A DNA stretch of 64,000 nucleotides from Ferrimonas futtsuensis DSM 18154 (GTDB taxonomy: Bacteria; Pseudomonadota; Gammaproteobacteria; Enterobacterales; Shewanellaceae). The translations under genes and the position numbers were made by a program. The stretch lies in the NCBI RefSeq assembly GCF_000422645.1, contig NZ_AUGL01000014.1:1-64000 (forward strand), in the 5' to 3' direction. Below are positions 44,993-54,315 of the stretch, piece by piece; positions within the stretch are counted from its first letter, which is position 1; each line of letters begins with the position of its first letter. The notes under the pieces are model-generated. The model was not told the DNA's origin, did no database searches, and saw only the letters and a list, made by a program, of their open reading frames with translations.

Positions 44993-45098
44993 CCTTCACG
45001 GCGCTCCCTCCTCCCCAGCTGGGTCTTCCCCCAAGCTCCTTCCCCAGGCTCCTTCCCACAGGCCAAGCATTGGTTTGGTGGTTTTCCGGCACGGACAT

Positions 45099-45123
45099 AA
45101 AAAATCCGCCCCGAGGGGCGGAT
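45099..45123 (-). terminator. Terminator after the acuI-like gene
   Basis: ATCCGCC and GGCGGAT form the stem, with six T following on the minus strand, 26 bp after the stop codon. Confidence 0.9.
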
Positions 45124-45148
45124 CACGACCTCTGGACGGAGATCAAAA

Positions 45149-45922
45149 TCAGAGGGTAATGATCACCCGACCGGTTACCTGACCACGCACAATCTTATGG
45201 GCGTAATCGGCGACCTGTCCCAGGCCAATGCTATGACAAGCCTGCTCGTAGAAAGACTCAGGCAGAATATCCAGGGCCTTCTTCCACGCAGTCAGTCGCT
45301 GATCATAGGGGCAGGCTACGGAGTCCACTCCCTGAAGGCGCACATTGCGCAGGATGAATGGCATCACTGTAGTCGGCAACAGGTGACCACCAGCCAGACC
45401 ACAGATTGCGGCAGTGCCACCGTAGTTCACCTGGGACAGGGCGTGAGCCAGCACCTGGCTGCCCACGGTGTCCACGACACCGGCCCAACGCTGGCGCTCC
45501 AGCGGCCGGGCCTGAACACACAGCATGGCAGTCAGGCCGGCGGTACCGATCATCATCGCCTTGTTGGCATCGCAGTTGGCAGGCATGGGGACCAGCCAGT
45601 CCGCCTTCACGCGCGCACGCTCCGCCATGCCGCCCCAATGGCGTTCACCCACACCCCAGCCGGTCAAAATGACCTGATCACCCGCTTTGTAACGCTCGTC
45701 ACTGGACTCGATGACCCGACCAGCAAAATCGATACCCGGCACCATGGGGAAATCCCGAATGATTTTGCCGGTGCCAGTCACCGCCAGACCATCTTTGTAA
45801 TTGAGAGAAGATGCTTCCACCTCCACCAGTACATCACCTTCAGGCAGATCGCTCTCCTGCAGCTGTTGAATCTGGGCTTTCGTGGTTTTCTCCTCCTGGG
45901 TCAGGACAAGCGCATTAAACAT
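45149..45922 (-). CDS. acuI: AcuI/YhdH-type acryloyl-CoA reductase with internal 67-residue deletion
   Basis: AcuI reduces acryloyl-CoA to propionyl-CoA with NADPH and protects against acrylate. The 257-residue product matches the AcuI/YhdH family closely at both ends (SSLNYKDGLAVTGTGKIIRD; TTVMPFILRNVRLQGVDSV), but the family length is about 324-330. At residue 138 the sequence jumps from GTAGLTAMLCVQA straight to RPLERQRWAGVVDTVG. The missing stretch of about 67 residues contains the Rossmann VTGASGGVGS nucleotide-binding loop. The frame stays open, so this is an in-frame deletion of about 201 bp near 45508. The protein is probably inactive as a reductase. AAAGGA lies before the ATG, and a good terminator follows. 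Confidence 0.88.
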   Translation of the reverse strand: MFNALVLTQEEKTTKAQIQQLQESDLPEGDVLVEVEASSLNYKDGLAVTGTGKIIRDFPMVPGIDFAGRVIESSDERYKAGDQVILTGWGVGERHWGGMAERARVKADWLVPMPANCDANKAMMIGTAGLTAMLCVQARPLERQRWAGVVDTVGSQVLAHALSQVNYGGTAAICGLAGGHLLPTTVMPFILRNVRLQGVDSVACPYDQRLTAWKKALDILPESFYEQACHSIGLGQVADYAHKIVRGQVTGRVIITL

Positions 45923-46410
45923 ATTGGGATTCCTTTGAGAAATAAGATCGCTTAAGACGATGTTTGGATAAGCTTAAGACAGATATAGGTGCAAAAAAAC
46001 TGAATTCACTGCATATCTCCCATGCATATAACGCCAATCTTTCAGGTCGTGATCCCGATAGCAATGGGACTTTAGCCGCAGAGACATTGCTCACGGATTG
46101 AACCACATTCCATAACGCCGACTCACTCACACATCATAATCACCCGAGTTGAATCTGATTCCTTTCGTGCAGTTTCCGACCAGGCCCTCATCTTTTGTCC
46201 CCGGCCAGCGAGCATAGATGACAAGCGAAAGCCGCACCCTGTCTAGAAATCACACAGGATAAATGAATCACATAGCCAGGGGGTCGCCACAACGACTGTC
46301 ACATCAGGTTAAAATTTCTGTTGGTTAATCACGCTTTGCGGCACCCTGGACAGGCTAGGCGTTACCCAAGCCGATCAAGGTCTGGGCCACTGCTCGGCCG
46401 AGTTGCCAGT
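45923..46410. other. Intergenic region between acuI and the DUF885 gene
   Basis: About 490 bp without a supported gene. It contains the acuI promoter region (AT-rich, 45930-46030), with an inverted pair GCTTAAG/CTTAAG around 45950-45977. Nothing else is seen. Confidence 0.5.
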
Positions 46411-48243
46411 TCAGTTCGCCGCCAGCGCCCTTTCCCGGGCAATGTAGTCATTCACCAGGCGATCAAGAATGTCGAGCGGCAGGGCGCCATTACGGAGTAC
46501 CACGTCGTGGAACGCCGCCAGATTAAACTGCTCCCCCAGGGCCTGCTGAGCCCGATGGCGCAGCTCCAGAATCTTCATCATCCCCACCTTGTAGGCGGTG
46601 GCCTGACCGGGCATCACGATGTAACGCTCCACCTCGGCGATGACGTCAGACTCTGCCATGCCGGTGTTGGCCAGCATGTAGTCAATCGCCTGCTCCCGGG
46701 TCCAGCGCTTGGCGTGCAGACCGGTGTCCACCACCAGACGCACGGCGCGGAACAACTCGGCCTGCAGCCTGCCCAGGTTATCCAGAGGTTGCTGCTGAAA
46801 GCCCATCTCCCAGGCCAGTTGCTCAGCATAGAGGGCCCAGCCTTCCACATAGGCGGTAAAGGGAGAAACGCGGCGAAAGAAAGGCAGCCCTTCCAGTTCC
46901 ATGGCGATGGCGATCTGGAAGTGATGGCCGGGTATCCCTTCGTGGTATGCCAGGGTGCGCATGGAATAGGTGGGGGTGGCCTTGATGTCGTAAAGGTTGG
47001 CGTAGAAACGCCCGGGGCGGCTGCCATCCAGTGCCGGCTGCTCATAATAGGCTCCCGGTGAGGTCTTCTCCTTAAACGCCGGAATCCGCTTAACCTCCAT
47101 GCCCACCGCGGGGCGAAGGCTAAACGCCTGGGCAATGCCGGCATCGATCTCATCCAGAATGCGCTGGTATTCGTCGAGGATCTGCTGACGCCCCTGGTCG
47201 GTATCCGGGTAGTAGAAACGGGAATCGGATGAGAGTGCCTCCATGGCCGCGGCAAAGCCGGACTGGGTCTCTATCCCCTCTGCGGCCAGTATCGCCATCA
47301 TTCGCGACTGAATGCGATCCACCTCGGCCAAGCCCAGGTTATGAATCTCGTCGGCACTGTAATCTGTGGTGGTAAACAGCCTCAACGCCGCCTCATAGGC
47401 TTGCTCGCCCTGAGGCAGGCGCCACAATCCGGCGTCCTCTCCCGCCTTGGCATGAAGCTGCTCGAAGTAGGCGATAAAGCCCTGGTAAGCGGGGTACACC
47501 CGATTTTCAATTCGCTCCTCGGCCCCCGCCAGCAAGCCCTGTTTCTCCTCCTGTGGCAGCCCATCCACCTTGTCCAGTTTCTTGGCCAGGGAGGTGTACA
47601 GGATGTTCTCTGTGGCCGGGGTATCCACGAACCCGCGCATCTCGGTCAACACCCGGTCAATGACAAAGCGAGGGGGGATGATCCCCTTCTCCTCCCGCAG
47701 CTTCAGTCCCTCCAGATACTGAAGAAACTTCCGCTCCACCTGATCCAAACGGGCCAGGTAGTGTTCCGCATCTTCGCTGCTGGTTACCTGATGCTTTGAC
47801 TGCATGAAGCTCGGGAAAGCGCTCTGTACCCCAAACATCTGATTGACTGGGTAGTTATGGTGACGGAATGCCTTGGCTTCATCCATGAAGTTGAGCAGAT
47901 AGAGGGCCACCTCCTTGGAGAGGCGATCCTCCTCGCTCAGATCCGCATCTTCGTAGGTCATCAGCACCCGGCGGGCATCCAGCAGGGTATTCAGTTGCTC
48001 GTCGCTGCGGGCGGGGCTGGCGTCATCCAGTCTGGCATTGTGGCCATTGATTCCGGCGGACTCGAGGAAGCCAAGGGAGGTAAGGGTCTCCGGGCTGTCG
48101 AAGGCCATCTTGACCAGAGTACGGTCAACGAAGTTCCGAAAGAAAAAAGGCTTCTCTGCATACCATTCATGGGCGGCGAAGGCTCCGCCCAACACGGTGA
48201 TCGACAGCAGACCTACCCCGGCCCGCTTCAACATTTTTTTCAT
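46411..48243 (-). CDS. DUF885 family protein, membrane-anchored or secreted
   Basis: A 610-residue protein with an N-terminal signal anchor (KRAGVGLLSITVLGGAFAA) and the DUF885 fold, with HEGIPGHHFQIAIAMEL near residue 440 followed by EGWALYAEQLAWEMG. The HExxGHH-type pattern with a downstream Glu resembles zinc metallopeptidases, and some members act as carboxypeptidases. The natural substrate is unknown. ATG at 48243 chosen because the signal sequence starts there; a longer frame adds 14 residues without a signal. Confidence 0.87.
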   Translation of the reverse strand: MKKMLKRAGVGLLSITVLGGAFAAHEWYAEKPFFFRNFVDRTLVKMAFDSPETLTSLGFLESAGINGHNARLDDASPARSDEQLNTLLDARRVLMTYEDADLSEEDRLSKEVALYLLNFMDEAKAFRHHNYPVNQMFGVQSAFPSFMQSKHQVTSSEDAEHYLARLDQVERKFLQYLEGLKLREEKGIIPPRFVIDRVLTEMRGFVDTPATENILYTSLAKKLDKVDGLPQEEKQGLLAGAEERIENRVYPAYQGFIAYFEQLHAKAGEDAGLWRLPQGEQAYEAALRLFTTTDYSADEIHNLGLAEVDRIQSRMMAILAAEGIETQSGFAAAMEALSSDSRFYYPDTDQGRQQILDEYQRILDEIDAGIAQAFSLRPAVGMEVKRIPAFKEKTSPGAYYEQPALDGSRPGRFYANLYDIKATPTYSMRTLAYHEGIPGHHFQIAIAMELEGLPFFRRVSPFTAYVEGWALYAEQLAWEMGFQQQPLDNLGRLQAELFRAVRLVVDTGLHAKRWTREQAIDYMLANTGMAESDVIAEVERYIVMPGQATAYKVGMMKILELRHRAQQALGEQFNLAAFHDVVLRNGALPLDILDRLVNDYIARERALAAN

Positions 48244-48554
48244 CTCATCATCCCTGAACTGAACCGAATTTTGCTCAATCAGCAAGCTATCAGGCCAGAA
48301 GATTAGCTACAATTTGTTTACGTTTCAAAATGCTACAGCGCGTTATCAGCCAGTCCCGTTACAGAAGCGAACGCGGGTTCGCCAAAAGGTCTCTGAACAA
48401 CGCGCAAACGTCCGGAAAAGGCTGGGCAGCCACTTAAGGCCGAATCCTGGAATATCCATTGAAATAATAAGCGCTTAAGCTCTAGTATGGTTGTATATTC
48501 GCCAGCGAATTTGCCGGCGACACTCCAAAAACAAAACCTTTGCAGGATGCACTG
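48244..48554. other. Divergent promoter region, DUF885 gene and RND operon
   Basis: About 310 bp with no gene. A TAAGCGCTTA palindrome occurs near 48468. No regulator gene lies beside the RND operon, so its control is not visible here. Confidence 0.45.
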
Positions 48555-49778
48555 ATGGCTATTCGCTCCCCCCGTTCGCTGACGCTGCTCACTCTCGCGG
48601 CTCTCGCCCTGTCTGCCTGCCAGAAACCCGAGGTCACCATCGAACCCAAGCTGGTGGTCGTGGAGGAGGTGCAGACTGCCACGGTGCCGCTGTACGGTAA
48701 CTATGTGGGGGTAACCCGAGCCTCGCTGGACGTGGAGGTGCGGGCCCGGATCAATGGCTTCGTGGAGGAGCGCATCTTCGTAGAGGGCAGCGCCGTCAAG
48801 GCGGGGGATCCGCTCTACCAGATCGACGACAAACCCTACCTGGCGGTGGTCAACCGCCTCAAGGCCAAACTGGCGTCCCAGCGCAGCATTCTGGAAAAGG
48901 CCCAGCGTGACGCCGACCGCCTGCGTCCCCTCTATGAGCAGGATGCCGCCAGCCAGCTGGATTACGACAACGCCCTCTCCGCCCTCTCGCAGGCCAAATC
49001 CAACCTGGCCGCCTCCAAGGCAGAGCTGGAGGAGGCCGAACTGGAGCTGAGCTACACCAAGATCCAGGCCCCCATCGATGGCCTGGTAAGTCGCTCCGAG
49101 GTGGACATCGGCGCCCTGGTCGGCAGCCAGGGTCAGTCGCTGCTGACCCGGGTGCGCCAGGTGGACCCCATCTACGTCAACTTCAACATGTCGGCCCTGG
49201 ATTATCTCAACGCCCGGCGCCGCATCGTCAGTGAGCGGGCCAAACGGGAGGCGGAGACTGAAGGGAAAACCGTCGAAGGCTTCGTGCGCATCACCCTGCC
49301 GGACAACAGCGAATACCGCTACTGGGGGGACGTCAGCTTTACCGATCCCTCGGTCAACCCGGACACCGGCACCTTCGAGGTTCGGGCGGTGCTGCCCAAC
49401 CCGGACCGGGAACTGCTTCCCGGCCAGTACACCAACGCCCGCATAAAACTCTCCGAGCTGGAGAACGCCATCGTCATCCCTCAGAAGGCCACCCGGGTGG
49501 ACCAGGGGGGGGTCTACGTGATGGTGGTGCTGCCGGACAACAAGGTGGAGCGTCGCTTCATCGTCATCAAGCACCAGGGTGAGGAGGGCGTGGTGGTCAA
49601 GAGCGGCCTGCGCGCCGGCGAGCTGGTGATCATCGAGGGGATGCACCGGGTGCAGCATGGCCAGTTGGCCGAGCCGCTGACCGCCGAAGAGTACCAGTCC
49701 AGGGAGGACACCAAGGAGAAAGCCCAGGCGCTGGAACAGCAGCAGATTGAGCAGCAACAGGCACAGGAGCAGGAGTGA
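48555..49778 (+). CDS. RND efflux periplasmic adaptor (membrane fusion lipoprotein)
   Basis: A 407-residue adaptor with a lipoprotein signal (lipobox LSAC, Cys near 19), lipoyl/barrel-sandwich halves (VRARINGFVEERIFVEGSAV; YTKIQAPIDGLVSRSEVDIG), an alpha-helical hairpin between them (about 100-155) and a C-terminal glutamine-rich tail (QQQIEQQQAQEQE). It joins the inner-membrane pump to the outer-membrane channel. ATG at 48555, AGGA 7 bases upstream. It overlaps the pump gene by one base (TGATG). Confidence 0.94.
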   Translation: MAIRSPRSLTLLTLAALALSACQKPEVTIEPKLVVVEEVQTATVPLYGNYVGVTRASLDVEVRARINGFVEERIFVEGSAVKAGDPLYQIDDKPYLAVVNRLKAKLASQRSILEKAQRDADRLRPLYEQDAASQLDYDNALSALSQAKSNLAASKAELEEAELELSYTKIQAPIDGLVSRSEVDIGALVGSQGQSLLTRVRQVDPIYVNFNMSALDYLNARRRIVSERAKREAETEGKTVEGFVRITLPDNSEYRYWGDVSFTDPSVNPDTGTFEVRAVLPNPDRELLPGQYTNARIKLSELENAIVIPQKATRVDQGGVYVMVVLPDNKVERRFIVIKHQGEEGVVVKSGLRAGELVIIEGMHRVQHGQLAEPLTAEEYQSREDTKEKAQALEQQQIEQQQAQEQE

Positions 49779-52700
49779 TGGCCCAGTTCTTCGTCAATCG
49801 GCCGGTATTTGCCAGCGTCATCTCCATCGTCATCGTCCTGCTCGGACTGGTGGCCATGTTCCAGTTGCCCATCGATCAGTACCCCTACATCACCCCACCC
49901 CAGGTGAAGATCTCCGCCTCCTACCCGGGCGCCACCTCGGTGACCGCCGCCGAGTCGGTGGCGACGCCGCTGGAGCAGGAGGTCAACGGGGTGCCCAACA
50001 TGATCTACATGAGCTCAAAAAGCACCAACTCCGGCAGCACCAACGTCACCATCACCTTCGATGTGGGCACCAGCCCGGATCTGGCGGCGGTGGATGTGCA
50101 AAACGCCACCCAGCAGGCGTTCGGCAGCCTGCCCATCGACGTGCAGACCGAGGGCGTCTCGGTGTCCAAGGAAGCCTCGGTGGAGCTGCTGAAGCTGGCG
50201 CTGACCTCGGACGATGAGCGCTTCGATGAGATCTACCTGAGTAACTACGCCACCATCAACATCACCTCGGCGCTGAAACGGATCCCCGGGGTGGGCCGTA
50301 CCCGCAACACAGGGGCGCGCAGCTATTCCATGCGCATCTGGCTCAAGCCGGACATGATGGCCGGCTACGGACTGACCACTTCGGATGTCATCGGGGCCAT
50401 CAAGGCCCAGAACAAGGAGAGTCCGGCGGGCACCATAGGCACCCAGCCCAACAGCGATCAGCTGTCACTGACGCTGCCGATCACCGCCGCTGGCCGCCTC
50501 TCCAGCGTGCAACAATTCAACGAGATCATCGTCCGCGCCGACGCCGATGGCTCACTGATCCGACTGCGCGACATCGCCCGCGTCGAACTGGGCTCCTCCG
50601 CCTACACCCTGCAATCCCAGCTCAACGGCGCCAACGCCACCATCGTCCAGGTCTACCTGCTGCCCGGGGCCAACGCCCTGGAGGTGACCCGCAAGGTGAA
50701 GGAGACCATGGCAGAGCTGGCCACCAAGTTCCCTGCCGGGGTCCAGTGGCAGGTGTTCTATGACGCCTCGGAGTTTATCGAGGACTCCATCTCCGAAGTG
50801 GTCAAGACTTTGATAGAAGCCCTGATCCTGGTGGTGGCCGTGGTCTACCTGTTCCTGCAGAACTGGCGCGCCACCCTGATCCCCGCCATCGCCGTACCCG
50901 TCTCCCTGGTGGGCACTCTGGCGGCGATGCTGGCCTTTGGCTTTACCATCAACACCGTCAGCCTGCTGGCCCTGGTGCTGGCAATCGGTATCGTCGTGGA
51001 CGACGCCATTGTGGTGGTGGAGAACGTCGAGCGGTTGATGAAAGAGAAGGGACTGAGCGCCGCGGCGGCCACCCGGGTCGCCATGAAGGAGCTCTCCGGT
51101 GCCCTGGTGGCCACCAGCCTGGTGCTGGCGGCGGTGTTTGTGCCTGTCTCCTTCCTGGCGGGGATCACCGGCATCATGTACCGGGAGTTCGCCGTAGCCA
51201 TTACCGTTTCGGTGCTGATCTCCACCCTGGTGGCCCTGACCCTGAGTCCGGCCCTGTGCGCCATCCTGCTCACCCATGAGGAAAGCAAACCCAATGCCCT
51301 GTTCCGCTGGATCAATCGGGTACTGGACAGCGCCACCAACCGCTACGTCTCTCTGGTAGGGCTGACCCAGTCCCACGCCAAGCGCAGCTACCTGGCCTTC
51401 GCCATCATGGTGGGCGGGGTCTACCTAATCATGAATCAGCTGCCCGCCAGCTTTATGCCCGACGAAGACCAGGGGCGCTTCTTCATCGACATGACCCTGC
51501 CGGACGGCTCCACGGTCAACCGCACCCAGGAGGTGCTGAAAAAGGCGGAGCAGTATGTGATGGCCCACCCCGCGGTGGCCTACTCCTTTACCCTGGCGGG
51601 GGAGAACCGCCGCTCCGGCTCCAACCAGGCCAACGGCCAGTTTGAAGTGATCCTCACCCCCTGGGAGCAGCGCAAACCGGAGGGACATACGGTTAAGAAG
51701 GTGATGCATCAGCTGCAGAAAGATCTGCATCAGGTGCTGGAGGCGGAGTTCAGCCTCTACCTGCCGTCGGCGGTCCCGGGCCTCGGCAACGGCTCCGGGG
51801 TGGAGATGGAGCTGCAGGACACCTCCGGCACCAACTTCGAAGGGCTGATTGAGAACGCCAAGGAACTGGTGGAGCAGCTCAAGCGCCAGCCGGAAGTGTC
51901 CCGGGCCGGGCTCTCCCTGCAGTCGGCCATTCCTCAATTGAGACTGTCGGTGGATGAAGCCAAGGCGATGGCCATCGGCGTCACCGTGTCCGACATCTAC
52001 AGCACCATTAAGACCTTCACCGACTCCTCCACGGTCAACGACTTCAACCTGTTTGGCCGGGTGTACCGGGTGAAGATCCAGGCGGAGCAGGAGTACCGCC
52101 AGTTCCCCGACCAGATCAAGGATTTCTATGTCCGCTCCAGCAGCGGTGCCATGGTACCCATCGGCGTGCTGGCCGAATACGGCTACAGTGTGGGGCCGGC
52201 GTCGGTCACCCACTACAACATGTTCTCCAGCGCCTCCATCAACGTCACCCCGGCGCCGGGTTACGCCACCGGCGATGTGATCAAGGCGATCGAGCGCGTG
52301 GCCACGCCACTGCTGCCCAACACCTTCCGCTACGAGTGGAGCGGCCTCACCTACCAGGAGGTGCAATCCGCCAACCAGACCGGCATCGCCGTTACCCTGG
52401 CGCTGGTGTTTGTGTTCCTGTTCCTGGCCGCCCTCTACGAGAGCTGGACCATTCCGGTGGCGGTGCTGCTGATCGCCCCGGTGGCCATGCTGGGCGCCGC
52501 GTCCGCAACCATGGTCAGCGGCATGGAGAGCAACCTGTTTTTCCAAATCGCCTTTATCGCCCTCATCGGCATGGCCGCCAAGAACTCCATTTTGATTGTC
52601 GAGTTTGCCAACCAGCTGCATCAGCAGGGACGCTCCCGGGTGGATGCCGCCCTGGAGGCGGCGGCACTGAGGTTCCGCCCCATCCTGATGACCTCCATGG

Positions 52701-52918
52701 CCTTCATCCTCGGGGTGCTGCCCCTGGTGCTGTCAACAGGCCCGGGCGCCGTCAGCCGTCAGTCCATCGCCATCCCCATTCTCGGCGGCATGATTCTGGC
52801 CACCAGCGTCGGCATCGTGCTGGTGCCCCTGTTCTTCATCACCTGCGCCGGATGGCTGAAATCCCGTAACAAGCCGCCACTGCCAGAGCAGACCCAAACC
52901 GAGGAGGCACGCCCATGA
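49778..52918 (+). CDS. RND multidrug efflux pump, HAE1 family (AcrB-like)
   Basis: A 1046-residue inner-membrane proton antiporter with the N-terminal FFVNRPVFASVISIVIVLLG helix, the large periplasmic loops and the duplicated 12-helix plan. The proton-relay aspartates are in GIVVDDAIVVVENVERL (near 407); GIAVTLALVFVFLFLAALYE and MAAKNSILIVEFANQL are also typical. It works with the adaptor upstream and the channel downstream. GGAG precedes the ATG. Confidence 0.96.
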   Translation: MAQFFVNRPVFASVISIVIVLLGLVAMFQLPIDQYPYITPPQVKISASYPGATSVTAAESVATPLEQEVNGVPNMIYMSSKSTNSGSTNVTITFDVGTSPDLAAVDVQNATQQAFGSLPIDVQTEGVSVSKEASVELLKLALTSDDERFDEIYLSNYATINITSALKRIPGVGRTRNTGARSYSMRIWLKPDMMAGYGLTTSDVIGAIKAQNKESPAGTIGTQPNSDQLSLTLPITAAGRLSSVQQFNEIIVRADADGSLIRLRDIARVELGSSAYTLQSQLNGANATIVQVYLLPGANALEVTRKVKETMAELATKFPAGVQWQVFYDASEFIEDSISEVVKTLIEALILVVAVVYLFLQNWRATLIPAIAVPVSLVGTLAAMLAFGFTINTVSLLALVLAIGIVVDDAIVVVENVERLMKEKGLSAAAATRVAMKELSGALVATSLVLAAVFVPVSFLAGITGIMYREFAVAITVSVLISTLVALTLSPALCAILLTHEESKPNALFRWINRVLDSATNRYVSLVGLTQSHAKRSYLAFAIMVGGVYLIMNQLPASFMPDEDQGRFFIDMTLPDGSTVNRTQEVLKKAEQYVMAHPAVAYSFTLAGENRRSGSNQANGQFEVILTPWEQRKPEGHTVKKVMHQLQKDLHQVLEAEFSLYLPSAVPGLGNGSGVEMELQDTSGTNFEGLIENAKELVEQLKRQPEVSRAGLSLQSAIPQLRLSVDEAKAMAIGVTVSDIYSTIKTFTDSSTVNDFNLFGRVYRVKIQAEQEYRQFPDQIKDFYVRSSSGAMVPIGVLAEYGYSVGPASVTHYNMFSSASINVTPAPGYATGDVIKAIERVATPLLPNTFRYEWSGLTYQEVQSANQTGIAVTLALVFVFLFLAALYESWTIPVAVLLIAPVAMLGAASATMVSGMESNLFFQIAFIALIGMAAKNSILIVEFANQLHQQGRSRVDAALEAAALRFRPILMTSMAFILGVLPLVLSTGPGAVSRQSIAIPILGGMILATSVGIVLVPLFFITCAGWLKSRNKPPLPEQTQTEEARP

Positions 52919-54315
52919 GACTGCTGCCCCTGACTCTGGCCCTGATCCTCACCGGTTGCGCCGTCGGTCCTGACTACCAACGACCAGAGCAATCCCTGCC
53001 GGAGCACTTTGATGCCACCCCGGGGGTCAGTGCTCACCTGGGCACCCTGCCCTGGCGCCGGTTCTTCCTCGACCCTCAACTGCAAGGGCTGATAGAGCAG
53101 GCACTGACGGACAACCTCAGCCTGGAGGTCACCCGCTCCAGGCTCCAGGCTGCCCGGGAACAAACCAGGGTCACCGACGCCGCCCTCTACCCCGAACTCA
53201 GCCTGGGCCTGTCCGCCGAGCGCGAGAGCGACAGTGGGCTGACCAACAGTGATCCGGAGATCGCCGACACCTTCAATCTGGATGGCATGGTCAGTTGGGA
53301 GGTGGATCTCTGGGGCGCGAACCGCCGGCGCAGCGAAGCCAGCTACGCCCAGTTGCTCAGCAGCAAACAGCAGCTGAACCTGGCCACCCTGAGCCTTATC
53401 AGCGACGTGGCCAGCCGCTACTACGAGTGGCTGGACATAGAGCAGCGCTACCGCATCTCCAAAGACACCGCCAGGGTAAGGCTGGAAGAGTTGAAACTGG
53501 CGCGGCTTCGCAAGGAAAACGGGGTGATCTCCGGACTGGAGGTGCGTCAGGCCGAGGTAGAGTATCAGTCCGCCCGCACCACCCTGCCCGCCCTGGACTT
53601 TGATCGCCATCAGAAGCAGAACCAGCTGAAACTGCTGCTGGGAAGCTACGATTTGAACGCCCAGTACCAGCTGCCACAGGGGCTCACCGCCCTGGGGATC
53701 ACCGATGTGCTGGCCATCGGGGTGCCCTCAGACATGCTCAGCCAGCGACCCGATGTGGCGGTGGCCGAGCAGCAGCTTGTCGCCGCTAGCGCCTCCCTCG
53801 GCGTCGCCAAAGCAGCCCTGTTGCCCAGCTTTACTCTCAGCGGCAGTTACGGCATCGAAAGCGACAGACTGGGAGACATTCTCGACAGTGAAGGGGTGAC
53901 CTGGAGCCTGCTCGGCGGCCTGACCCAGCCTTTGTTCAACTCGGGTAAGCTCAAAGCCCAGGAGCGGATCGCCGCCGAAGAACTGAAACAGGCTGAGCTG
54001 AGCTATCGGGAAGCGATACTGACCGCCTACACCGAGGTCAGTGACGCCCTGGCCAGGGTGCGCCGCGCCCAGAGTGCCATGGAAGCCCAGCAACAACTGG
54101 TCAGCGCCTCTCAGGAGTATGTGCGTCTGGCCAGGCTCCGATATCAAAATGGCGTCGCCACCTCTCTGGATCTGCTGGACGCCCAACGTCAGCTGTTCAG
54201 TGCTCAGCTGGCCCTGAGTCAGTTGCAAAGGGACCAGTTGCTGGCCCACATCAGCCTCTATCGCGCCCTGGGAGGCGGCCTGGCCGCCGACCCGGAGCCC
54301 GCTCAGGCTGGCTGA
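52915..54315 (+). CDS. Outer-membrane efflux channel lipoprotein (NodT/OprM-like)
   Basis: A 466-residue TolC-like channel with lipobox LTGC (Cys near 15), the hallmark GCAVGPDYQRPE start and two repeated outer-membrane-efflux domains of long coiled coils. It completes the RND tripartite pump. Its start overlaps the pump stop by 4 bases. The last 13 bases overlap the convergent MFS gene. Confidence 0.95.
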   Translation: MRLLPLTLALILTGCAVGPDYQRPEQSLPEHFDATPGVSAHLGTLPWRRFFLDPQLQGLIEQALTDNLSLEVTRSRLQAAREQTRVTDAALYPELSLGLSAERESDSGLTNSDPEIADTFNLDGMVSWEVDLWGANRRRSEASYAQLLSSKQQLNLATLSLISDVASRYYEWLDIEQRYRISKDTARVRLEELKLARLRKENGVISGLEVRQAEVEYQSARTTLPALDFDRHQKQNQLKLLLGSYDLNAQYQLPQGLTALGITDVLAIGVPSDMLSQRPDVAVAEQQLVAASASLGVAKAALLPSFTLSGSYGIESDRLGDILDSEGVTWSLLGGLTQPLFNSGKLKAQERIAAEELKQAELSYREAILTAYTEVSDALARVRRAQSAMEAQQQLVSASQEYVRLARLRYQNGVATSLDLLDAQRQLFSAQLALSQLQRDQLLAHISLYRALGGGLAADPEPAQAG

